Assembly (NCBI GenBank): GCA_008828725.1
Contig: MEHQ01002736.1
Coordinates: forward strand, 1-64,000
From: Saccharina japonica
Taxonomy: Eukaryota; Sar; Phaeophyceae; Laminariales; Laminariaceae
Direction of reading: 5' to 3'
Length of the DNA stretch: 64,000 nucleotides
Shown: in pieces, positions 10,986-23,300 of the stretch
How the letters are laid out: every line of letters starts with the position of its first letter
Numbering within the stretch: position 1 is the first letter of the stretch
The notes under the pieces: model-generated
What the model was told of the DNA's origin: nothing
Databases searched by the model: none
What the model saw: only the letters and a program-made list of their open reading frames with translations
Made by a program: the position numbers and the translations under genes

Positions 10986-12473
10986 GGTTTGTCAATGGTA
11001 AGTGGAGAAGCTCAACTGCTTCCATGTTTAAGTCACGTGGCCTTCGCGTCCGCCACAGCGGAGTAGCGCACTCAAAACACAGGCGAGAAAGAAGCGAGAT
11101 CGTTCGTAGCAGCATCCTTGCTGTGTTGTATCCCGAAATCGATTGGTTGTCATATGTCAAGAGTAGCAACCGGAGGTACCAAATCGCTGCCAATTTGTGA
11201 TCGCGTCCTCGCCCCCGGTCATCGAATGCAAAGTCCGCCTACAGTATATGACAGTGTATACCACACCCTTTCTGATTAATTTTAACGCCGATGTTCCTCA
11301 ACGGCCGGTCGAGAGCTAACACCGAGCGACCCGTCTATGGAAAGATCCGGACGAGATGCTCCGAAAGCAGCATATTTCGTTGTCTGTGTCCCCCTGGTTG
11401 ACGAGAAAACTATCTTTGAAATTTACCCCAGGGGGGGGTGATATACACTGTCGTATACGGTACTGCCACACCAAACCTCCGGGTCAAACATTGTAGTGCG
11501 AGAATGGCGACAAGAGTCGGAGTGAAGAACTTCCGATCAATCAATCGTCTCCAATATTCGCAATCAAGCATCGTTGGTGGTTTGAGATTTGGTGCAGGTA
11601 GACAAGCGAAGCGCAATCCCTTAGGAGTATGGAATCATGCCACCTTCGGGTCACACTAATTTGGTCTTCGTTTCTGGTTTGCCGCTGAGACGGCAAAAAT
11701 GTTCCTCAGTACTCTCTGCTGTGGGAAGCAAGGATATCTGACAACTATGCACGACCATTGACTCCCGATAGTCATTCATCATTCAACTATGTATGCAGAG
11801 TTATGTTTTGCGTACCTGCGTACTTGCGAGCAAGGCAGAGAAGAATTGATATACAAACACAATACCAACATGGAATCATGATGCCTTCGGAGCACGCCGT
11901 TATCACCTCTCTCTCAGAAATGCGTCGATGAGCACGCAGAAACGTTCCTCAACGCCTACTCCTGCTATTTGACAATTCGTCTACTTATGCAGCAGTACCT
12001 CCTGCGTACTTGATAAAACACGAACGTATTCATACCTAGCAATTTTATCCATATGGAACCACAATACATTTGGACGCACACCCGCCACTCCTGGCCAGCT
12101 CAAACGGGAACCGCTAGGGGGTAACCGCGTCCCTGATACTCGACTTCTGTGGCAAGCACGGCGGAACCTCGACAACAGTCAACCGTGATTCACCCCACTA
12201 TTCCTTTTTCATGATGAGTCCATCCATGCTATGTTATCTCCGTCTTAGCTGGCTTCGTATTGATGCTTTAGTACGTGCTCAAGTTGAAAACATTTCTAAA
12301 CGCGGAGTCAATAATCACTTTGTTTTCGCTATCACAGCGTGAAGCGGTCATCGGGCATCACAATTCCTCGATAATTACGACGGATATCATTATATCATAA
12401 GAAACGTCAGCCTCGAAACCCGATCGAACGGCGTTTGTATCGTGCTTCTCACCCAATACCAAAAACAAACTAT

Positions 12474-13098
12474 TCAACATACACCCGCAATCTCGTAGAA
12501 CAGAGGGATTCCGTGGTCCAATTGCTTTTCACGGATATGAGGGGGTCTGCAACTGTCGCCAGTACCCAGCAGTAGTGTCACCGAATCTGGCAGAGACGGC
12601 CGTGGACAAAAATACCACCAACCCGGAACACACTCTAAAACTCCAAGAGGACAAGGTGAAGGTGAAGGATGTTGGCCATCTCTCTTCTTACATCCCTGTT
12701 GGGTCTTGAGCATAGCGCACCTACGTTGTACCAGGAATAGCGACACAACAGCATTGTTAACATGCTACATACGACTGCACCCACCCTCAGCCGGTCCGCT
12801 GAGATAGGCGACAAGAGAGGAAACGTACATGACTAATTTCTTGTTTTTTCCCCTTTCACCGCAAACGCATGAAAATCCCAGTACGGAGTTACAACGAGAG
12901 CAACATACACGTGTTGTCACAAAAATAGACACTGCCGACGAAACGAAGCGGCGTCGGCCGTGGAACGTAACACCTTGCCCTACCCATATAGAAAGCAGTA
13001 GCTCGAGCAAGACCGTAGCTGGGCTGCACCTGAACGCTGCGATGAGACCAGATACCCCCAACACGTTTTTTACTGTATATTACCTCCATCCTCTTCAC
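12474..13098 (-). other. Region downstream of gene A conserved between copies
   Basis: The minus-strand frames here resemble those at 50,240-50,880 in copy B over about 100 residues (for example the motifs S-S-L-V-A-Y-L-S and E-G-G-C). However, copy A has an in-frame stop where copy B reads through, and similarity follows the general nucleotide identity of the duplication. It is probably non-coding DNA downstream of the CBM6 genes; a small gene cannot be excluded. Confidence 0.25.
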
Positions 13099-13395
13099 CC
13101 CTCCCCCTTTTCAAACGTGCGCCCCCCACCCTTGCATGCCACAAGCACAAGCGTGGGTTTCCCAGCCATTTGCATGATTTATTGGGACCCGTGCTACGAT
13201 AAGGGCAAAGCCTGCGGATTCATGGGCCCCGTCATTGGGAGAGCTCCAGGCTCATAAGTGTAACCCAAACAGTAGCACGAGTTCGAAGTCGTAGCAGTAC
13301 AGACCTTCGTCTGTGGTGTGAAGCGAACGATATGTATTCGGTAGATGATGCAGACAAACAGGGCCCAGCGTAGTAAAGTTGTTCGGCCGGCAGCG

Positions 13396-13452
13396 AGGGC
13401 CGGGGGGAGGGGTGGGAGTCATCGGGAGGGAGGGAGGGAGGGAGGGGGGTCA
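13396..13452 (+). other. G-rich tract with (GGGA)n, possible G-quadruplex
   Basis: Several runs of three to six G occur here, including a GGGAGGGAGGGAGGG stretch, about 750 bp downstream of the gene A stop. Copy B has a long uninterrupted G run at the equivalent place (51,101-51,118). Confidence 0.6.
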
Positions 13453-14206
13453 TGAACGTCTTAATCGTGCAGAATCAATTATGCACGATATCACCAAAAT
13501 CAATGGACGGCGTACTCCTGTAAGTAGCACGAATGCACTTTTCGCTACGCGTATGTCACGGTAGCGGTTTAAACCAACAATTATTACGCTCCTCGCTGAC
13601 ACACCCACAAGCTGACAAACCACGAATCAAGATGAGCAGTGCGACGCTCGAAGTATTCAGCCGGTGAAGGGCGTTGGTAACTCCCTCAGAATTATATCCC
13701 CATCAGTCGAAATGTGTTTGGGAAAACAAATCATACCTTTATAGTCGCGTGGCTCGCTAATCGTTAGGTTTGACCGTGCACTCCGTGGCGAGGCCATACG
13801 TTTGGCTAGGTCATGTATGCCAGCGTTAGGGCCAGGCACTGGAGCAGTACAAAGGATATGACCGACGGCTGTTGACTAAGCATAACACTAGCTTACGCCT
13901 GTCTCGGATGTCTGCTTCCGTCGCCGATCTCAACAGCAAGTTTGTCCACCACGGACTAGCGCTGCGGTAGTGGGGTGGGTATAATTCCATGGTTATTTTC
14001 ACTGCGGCGTTTACGCCACCCTGGCGAGTAGCTTTGTACCTCACTCACTTTGGCAGCCTATCTAGTCACCCCATGGCGTTGCCGGTTTGTGATAATTTAC
14101 AAGCTTAAACACAATATATCTTTTAGAAATTTGTGGTCACTCGCATACCAAGTAGCTGTCATCGGCTGATTATACTGGTCTCAAAAGCGATCCGCTTACC
14201 GTAGCG

Positions 14207-14306
14207 CTACTTGTACTCCATGACGAAGGAGTCGATGCTGAAGCGAGCGCCAACGACGCACAGTCGGATAGTACTCACGCCAGCAGGTAGGCCGCCAGTG
14301 CCGCCG
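14207..14306 (-). CDS. Gene A terminal exon with stop
   Basis: This is a 100-bp exon, phase 2 in, encoding G-G-L-P-A-G, I-R-L-C-V-V-G-A-R-F-S-I-D-S-F-V-M-E-Y-K and then TAG (14,207-14,209). It completes the last CBM6 strand and ends the protein directly, with no C-terminal tail or anchor. Confidence 0.92.
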
Positions 14307-17300
14307 CTGACGCTGATATAACAAGGAGGGAACGAAGTATGTTACCGCCTGAAGAGCGTAGGGTCCGCCAATAGGCGCTTGAGCAAAACGTTCAAGTGAC
14401 GATGTACGCAACTTCTCTGAGTAGGATCGAAACGCATGCCTACAGTCTTCCAGGATACATCAAAGTTCATTTGCCAAACAATCTATACGGCGGGCTGCCT
14501 TCGAGCAGGTAGTTCCGCGACGACAGTACTCAACGATGAATCTTCAACCATAGGACCTCTGTAGGTGGTCAAAACGCACAGAAGCTGAGCGACAGATTTC
14601 ATACTCACACTTTCACGTCCTGGAACTTTGACCACCCAGCAGTGGGCGCTGTCACGAGTCCACTGAGGTCTGTAGTGTAGTCATTGCATGCCTTACCACC
14701 GGCGACGACGCGGAACGAGCCCGAATTCTTCTTCGGGGCAGCCACCCGGAAGCTAAAGTTAAATGCAGTAACTGCGGCGGGCAAGGGGAGGCAATAGGGT
14801 ATTGTTTCGATTTCTGTTGGGACCATATACCTAAGTTGCGTAGTACAGTACCTTGGCTAATTTAGCCCCATGTGAACGGTGTTTAGTGGCGGTACTATGA
14901 AAGAGGAGAGCACAGAGGACAGCGATACACGTATTCCACTACTTCCGCATCATCACAACCCAAGAGGCGCCGGCGAAAGAGAATGGTTGCCAAGAGGTAG
15001 TACATGAGCACGCGACAACCATGAGGAAGCGAATAATGCTCGACACCATTGCCCTTCCCCCACCTGCTTGACCTATCGTCGTAGAATATTTGGGCTATGG
15101 TCGAAACATAAAAGCTCAAAAATCCCGGAAACAACCAAGTAATAGTCAATGACGAAGAAATACATAACAATATTCCGAAACGTGAACCATGCGTCGAACG
15201 TAGACGACTCGCACACAAAGGCGTTGTTTTCTGTCGCTCACCGTCTTTTGAAATGTCCACAGTATACTGAAGATATTCGCCGTCTGCGATCCATCCGATG
15301 AAGTAACCATTATCCACTTTTCCGATGTCAACGGCTTCTTTGGTCCTGAACGCCTGGTCCGTAGTCGAAATGGAGGAAGATCACTCAGACGGCGTGGGCG
15401 ATGTAGGGCATTAGCGTACGTTACCGCATTCTGATCACGGGACGGGTCAAGATGCTACCCTCAGCGCAGGGCAATGACAGGCAGGGGTGGTGCCTTGTAC
15501 TCTGAGATATGTCACCAGCAGCATTACTCCGAACACGATTATTAGTGCAACCGAGTCACGATTTAGAAGAAATATTCCTCAAACACATACAAGGTAGTAT
15601 ACTGCTCTGCAGTAGTAAAAATAGCAATCTGACCGATACTTGCTGACTTGAGGAGCTCATTATGCCCGAACATGTCGAGAAACAAAATGCAAACATCTAC
15701 CGTAATATTCCTCTGCAACCAAACATAGGGGAACTTTGAATGTTTCTCTTTGTTTTAAACATCGATGCTCTTGGTGACAACACAACAAAGCACGGGGCCG
15801 TGTTTGTCACCCCTAACAGTCAAACCGAAGAAACTTTCAGACAAACATTTACTTCGTCGCGGAAAGCGCTACAGTGTGACCTAGCCAACCCCCCGGGAGG
15901 CTAAAACGCTGAAGGACTAAAAACACACACGCTATCATTATTTCATGAAGACCAGGGCACGAGTCGGGGACAGAAGGCTGTATGAAGGATGGATACCCCT
16001 CATCACAGTTGTTTCGAAGCACCACCGTCTGTAAGCTATCACGGGTGCTGGTGTAAACGACAACGTAGGAGGCTACATACAAGACATGCAGGCAAGGGAA
16101 TCGCACTGCAATAGAGTGTTGGCGGTAGCGTTTTCTTTTTACTTTCGTTCACAAAAAATATACATCGAATGCAGGATTTGATCAAACGGTGCGGAAACTG
16201 TTGTCTCTCAGTATCATTGGCTCATAAATTCCGAGAAGTCTCCCATGCCTCGCACGCACGAACTTGTGTTGCTTGCTGCTGTACACAACACAACAACTGC
16301 TGGGAGCACAGAGTCTAACCAGAGTATGACACGGATGAATGACGTCGGATTTGGCCAGCGGGGAGCCGGCGAACTCCCGCCAGCTCGCTACGGTATACGC
16401 TCCCGCCGGCTTCGTGTCGTGGAGAATTCATCGTTCAGAAACGACTATTCGTACTATGCTCGTACCCGTGCTGGTACCGCCTCTACTGTACAGCGCGACA
16501 GGATATCAGCTCGTATTGTATCATTTAACGTCCACCACGCTTGCGGTAACACCAGCAGTAGCGGCGGCGCGCCGCCACGGTCTATGCATATTTGGCGCCC
16601 GGCTTTCTCAGAGCAGAGCGCGCCGGCGCGGTGTCGCGAGTAGGTCGAGGGCAGCAGCAGCGGCAGCACACGACGACAAGAATAGTCAGTCCCAAAATCA
16701 AAACGAGCAAAAATTAAAGCTTTCGCTTGTGCTGCTGCTGTTGTTGTTGTTTGTGTATATTGCTCTTGTGAATGCTGCCGTCAGCTTTCGCCACGTAGCT
16801 GTCGCAAGCTGTGCTTCGGCGTGCGGTCGTGGTAAAGCAGCGGCGGTTCTGCTGCTATCTCTGCTGCCGCCACCGTTGCTGGGCTGACGTTGCTACACAT
16901 CACATATGATGTTTGTTTGGTTTCGTTGTTATTTGCTTTGGCTGGCACATCGACTTACCTCCTCATTTTCCTTGCTACTTTTAAAAGGCGTCACCTGCAC
17001 GATTTGGTTTGCTTCTATTGCAATCACACCGATATCATGAATAGAAGAGAATTCACTTTTTCATTGGAAGGAAAGTAGTTTTTGTTGTTTGCTTTTATCG
17101 AAAACACTACACTGACGTTTAATCTACTCTAGATGCTGTCGGAGCCGATCGGTGGGGAGGCTATTTCGATACATTTGTTGGCGCAAGAACAGCCACCAAA
17201 CATATGTGACCAACACATTGCTTCGATCCCTACCCCCACCAAGCGCTAGCCTCTACTCCTTATGAAACGAACCAGGCCATTACGTCGCCGCGCTGTTGTG

Positions 17301-20300
17301 ATTCATTGGCAATGTTCCTACAGTAGTTTGTCGAACGCGCAGAGTCGTGGGTTTAGGACACGAGGCCTCCAAAGCGGGACCAAGGAAGCGCTGATCAAAA
17401 CAGCTGGTGGCTTGGGTGATCTATGAATGAGCCCAGTCCATTAGTGGTTGGACGAGTTCTAATTGCTCAACACTTGACGCAAGAAATACTGTAGGTCTTC
17501 ATATACTACGCTAAGTGCACAGCATACAACTGTCTACGGCCATGTTTTTTTTTACACAACAGTACTGTTTGGGGAAGAACACGTTCGGGTTCAACCACAT
17601 GCACCTACCACCACAGGAAATTACGGTCGGAAAATGGTGCTTTAGGGTATCCTGATACGGCGTGCTCCGCGCATTGTTTCCGCGCGTTGGCGTCGACAAC
17701 AAGTATTCGGACTGGAACCAAGCTTGATCCTCGCGCAGCTCGCACAAACTAAACGTGTTGGTGGCGTTGTCCAGTTGCTCACCGAAGGTCGCCTGACGGT
17801 CACGAGAACGTGTACCGAGAGTTTGGATGAATATGTGTAGATACAGGTGAAGGTCTACTGTAGTAAAACGCTGCGCGACCCGGGGGCCAAACCGTGCCGT
17901 GCATGCAAACAGCAAGCACTGCAATACATATCGGACGAAACCTCTGTGGCGGTCACCCGTGGTTTTAACTCTGCTTGGACGATGGGCATGTTGTATGGTA
18001 GCCGGCCGGGTTCGGGAGGTTCTCGATACGTTCGGGCCGATGGGTCTAGGAGCAGACCACATACTCTCAGATTGTCCTGTTGGGGTCAGATGCTTCGTGC
18101 CTCGTGTAAAGGCGACAGCACCTGTTCCGACTACCCACGAGGTTAATATCAACCCCACCGGGCGATAGAGGCCACGTACCACTGCTGTGGAGTTGATTTT
18201 TTGCCCCTGGAGACGCGCTGGCTAGCGAAATCCGGTTGTCTATAATTCGAGTAGAGTCGGTTATGTTCCATGATCCACTTTGTTTGGCGTACGGGAGTAA
18301 TTTATTTTTTATTTAACCGGCTACCACTTCTCATATACAAATACTTGAAATACCTATAGAAACAGCGGCGGCCGTCGACACACACCACTGTAAATATTGC
18401 AGAAACTTGCTGTGTAGGAGTGTATGTGACAAGCTTATCGAGGACTTGGTATCTTACACAGATATAGATGTGTGTACGCTCTTGAATGATATGACAGCGT
18501 GCACCTATAATGTACGTGCACTAAAGATACGTGAAGGGTTTGGCATGTCGAAGCAAATATTGGCAATATGAGAGTAGCTCGATCTCACGTACTCCATGCA
18601 TGAGCCCTCGTACTGTTTGGGACTCGTGGACCTCAAGGAATCCCCCGACATTGCCCCGGAATATTCCGCAACGGGAACGGGTGAAAGTCGGATGTTGCCT
18701 TTTTAAATTGCTTATGTCTCATTTACAGCGGCACTGTGAGGGATGGGCGGGGATACGCCCTGGGTATTCGTCAACAACGTCGTTACTCCGGATGGAAACA
18801 CGACGGGGATTGGATATTGCTTCCCGCCCCTAGTTGTGGTAGGACATGTTGTACAACCCATGACCGAGTGTAGAGCAAACACCGTGATCGTTCTCCCAGA
18901 CGTGCACGAGCTCTGGTTCCCGATTTGCCGCGCGCGCGCTCGTACTGTCAAAGGAAGGTAAATTCGGGTACCCCTATCACAAGGACGGCGTTCGCGACTA
19001 CGTGTGCATTCGCCACGGAATGCGCGGGGTTTGACGTGGACTTCCGGAGCGGGTGACATACACTAACAGTGCAGAGTAGCCGCGACACAAGTGGGACATA
19101 TGGTGGGAGTCGAAGAGTTCACGGACAATCGTGTTCTCGGAAAGGCGTTGTAAAATTCCTCCCTCGAGGATATGGTAGCGAAGACTCTAGTCTGCTCAAC
19201 AAGTTGCGCGATCGTGGCCACGGTCCGATATTGTCAGGCCCCGGTGTTTTGCAGTGGTCAGTTGCAGAGAGATCAGGCTACCTGTTCCCGATGATTCTGG
19301 AAGTCTGGTAGACGGGGAAACTGCTGCCGTTGCCGCCGGCGCTGGTTTTCGCCAACTTTCAGACGCATCCATGAGCGACTCGTGTAGAAGACAAGCGGTA
19401 CACAATGCACTCCTTCAGAGAGGCAGGGCTAGCGAGCCATAATATGGGTGGCATATCGATGGACGTTTGTTTTTCTCTAAATCGAGTGAATGTGCGGCAG
19501 AAGCGTACTTAGATGCCTAGGGGTAATAGACTCCGCAGTAGCGGCGGTAACCTGTTGTCGCGAAACATAATTAGTAATGTTTAAACTTGCCTACCGCTAT
19601 CCGGGAGAAGTGTGCAAGTTGGTATGCATATTGTTGCCTGAAACCATCCAAGCTGGGCCCAAACGAGAACATCATACGAGGTCGGGGAATATACGGACGA
19701 CAAGCAACCCGCTACGAGGGTCAGATTTGCCAAACGAGCTATGTACGTCATTGAGATAAACGCAAACTGCACGACACGTATGGGTGTAATCGTATGCTGC
19801 AGCAGATACATTTCATTGGTCCTAAACTATGTACGAATTGAAGCGACGACAGGACGTTGAAGGAGACGTAAGTACGCAAGTGGTGTGGATACAACAACAG
19901 ACAGTATTGACGATAATTGGGCATGGGCTATTTGGTCCAACACGCATACCAAAAGCAGAACGTTTGTACATCCAGTCCATAACCTTGCATCCCGATCGTG
20001 CGTATTATAACATACGTTTTGTTGACGTTGCTGTTTTCAACGCTTGGCTTCATTACTAGGAGCTGGTCTCACGGTTCCTGTACGGTCCGAATGCAGACAT
20101 GCGTTGTCTCCAGGACTCGACCACCTACGAGTCCGCCACCAAGGTTCAGGATTCACCCATGCATCAACAATTCCAGCTGTTGGGGCACTCACATTGCCCT
20201 TGTTCGTAGGACTGTCGTCGTAGTACGCCAAAGCTTGGCCGCCCTTGTCGAAAAACTCTGCCTCAATCAGTCCAGGAATGGAGATGGGGGTGCCGCTGTA

Positions 20301-23300
20301 GGGGGTTGACTTGACCTCGTCAGCAGACATAGTGAAAGAGTCGATATTGAAGCTGGAAGTTATTACGCACAACCAGATCACAGCGGGGCCAGCGGCTAGA
20401 CCACCGTCACCTTGGCCGGACCTGTGACCGTGACGTCAGCGACACCGATAACAACGGCGAACGACAACACCGGAATGAAACGACTCTTACTATAAGGTCG
20501 TTGAAACGTAAAGGGCGTCAGAGTCAGGAAAGCGTGTTGAGACAAGGTGCAGTTTCTGTTCGTCCGCTTAAGTTTATCATACGTTCTTTTACGAACATAC
20601 TTACCATATATGATTCCTCAGCTTTGCACGGAATTTCGGTTTTAAAGGGAATGAGCGTGAAACCTAGCGCCTGCGATGCGTTAACTTGCCGACAATACCC
20701 GCAGGTAAAAACATGGGTTCTTCGGTTCGTACCACGTTTGGTAGAATCGCTCCCTTGCGTCGGTGGTCTATTTGGAAGTACTAAACTCGATTGACACAAT
20801 TATTAATCAAATCCATAAATGCTTCCCAAACCCAACATCGCCTGCACCTAATAGTGCGAAAATGCTGCTTTGTATTGTTTTTTCTTCAAGACTTCGCAGG
20901 GCGAATGGTATCCCTCAGCAGCTATTACTGGTGCGCTATACTGGTGCGCCAAGTCCCTAATTGAAGCACACCTGTTTAATTATCTCAATAATTGGGCATG
21001 TACTGCAGACAAAGGCTATGGTCGAATCGACAACACCAATCGTTTCGCCCGATCCGCGCGATGCCCTCATCAGGGTTTGCTTGAGAAACAAGATTTTACC
21101 GCTACAACCAGGCTCCCTGAACTATGTAATTCGTAGCGGGAACCATGGACTCGGCATTCTGCACAACTTCATAGCCTGCAGAACAAGGTTCGGTGTGACG
21201 GTTCATCTACAGCGGTTAAAATTGAGTTCCAACAGATGTAGAGTGCATATATTCCACCCACACCCCAACGGATTATTCCGCTTTACTTCCTATGCTGCCT
21301 ACTCATGGGAATCAAGGACGAATGCCGCCAGATGCGGCAGTAGGTTTAGAGGCACTGGATGGTCTGCAAGAATGTTGTTATGGAACATCGACCGATATAG
21401 TCTCGTCATCCTATTGGGTTGGTGATTAGTTGTCATGTTTGGAACTCTCGATTGTTCGTGGCTTAGAAACAAATGTGACGACCGCCGAAACTACAAGCAC
21501 GACTGTCTAATATCATGGCGGTGGTCGGACATCCTTCGTTCCGCGTAGATGTTGTTTGTAACTATGTTTTTCCCTGTTGGGATATCGGCAATACTGCGTA
21601 AGTCCCGATTTTGCAACGTGCATTTATTAAGTAGTTCCGAGCGATTATCTGGTGTAAGTCCACCCTATTATGTACATCCACTCAGCGGCACATACACTAA
21701 CTCAATCAGCTTCGATACGAGTACTTATTGCTCTACTCATGAAATTCTCCGTTTATGGCGAAGATACACAAACTCTAGAGTATATGTAAAACCAATGGCT
21801 TCGTATCGCGACTGGCCATCTCCTCCCTACTAGATGCAATTAGTAGCACGGAGCACAGACTCGTTGCGGCGTCGTTGGTCGCGAAACAAACGCGCGAGAC
21901 TCCTTCGTTGTCACCACTTGAACGGACACACACCAGGCCGTTCTCACGTGTGCTCAGAGCTTGAACGAAACACTGAGTGTACGGAGCAAGATGTGCCTAC
22001 GTTCTCGGCCACAATCACGAACGCTATCCGGTCAAAGAGATTCGCTGCCGGCTGCGTCGGAAACTCACACTAGCACGGTCTTGAGCCTTCTGAACCCTCC
22101 GGTGTGCGGCACGGTCACGCGCCCGCTAAGATTCGTCGTGAAGTCGTCGCACCCGGTGCCGCCGGAGACAATTTGAAACGAGGCAGTACCCTTGTTTGAA
22201 GAAAGCACGAAGCTGAAAAAGAAAGTGTCGACTGCGATAGGGTGTGGCCACGGGACAAAGTAATGCAAATATCAGGTGCATCATACCAGTAGTATTTTGG
22301 AGCAGATTCCCGCGACAGTGCCCTATACCTGGTGTAAGGCGTTTACCAGAGGTATGAGATGCTCAACAAGAGCACGAAGCTATCACAAATTATTGAGATG
22401 CAGCACTAGGCAGCGGGGGTGCCCCACAGGACCCACCGGGCGGGGATATGAACATTGCGAACCTATTGCTTCAGCCACAACCGTGTCCCTCGCCCCATAG
22501 CGTGCTTGTGCTGGTCGCCAATATAACCCTCTTGTCACGTAGCCATTATCCAGTTACTCCCTGCGAGAAAATATGTGTTTTTGCTCTTGAGCCACGTACC
22601 GTCTGCCGTAACATCCACGGAGTATCGCAGAAATTCGCCCCTAGTGATGTTGCCGACCTTGTAGCCACCGCCATCCAAGGCTTCAATGTCCACGCTTTCA
22701 TCTGTTCGATACGCCTGCAGAGGTAGTAGACCCATGAAACACCGAATGCACGTGTATGTCATCGGCATCGGGGAACCGATAGTTTGACACTTTGTCACAT
22801 CCCTACTCCAGGCAACCCCCTTCATCGAAAACCCTGAGCTTCTTACTCGAATACAGGGGCATGACTGCAACAAGGTTAGACGCTTTTAACGGGGTGGCGC
22901 GACAGAACAAGCCATAGCATGTTCGTTTCGCTTTAGAATGAACAGTTTTTGAAAGGCCAATACTACTACCAGCACGATTACCGCGCCAGCCCCTCGGCTG
23001 CGGGATTGGGGGCTAACACACTATTAATTCCGCTTGATATATACGTCAATCTGGCTGCATTGCACCACTTGAATGGCTAATCATTCACGCACTACAACGA
23101 TATTCCGTGTAACATGTTGTTTAGTCCTTGAGCCATAAACGAGAGTTTTTGGTGCTACTTCCCCGTATTGTTGTCGTCGCCAAACAACCTCCATCGCCGA
23201 GTTCTCCGTAGTGAGAGGTCAAAGTAAAAAGAACCATGCCAACTGCAGTATATAAAACGTTGGCGCGTGCCATCATAGTTGACGGGATAACACAGTTTGG

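Noticed and set aside
17511..18182. 223-aa minus-strand open frame in copy A
   Set aside because: It lies in the large CBM6 intron. The matching region in copy B (54.6-55.2 kb) does not keep the frame, so it is treated as chance.
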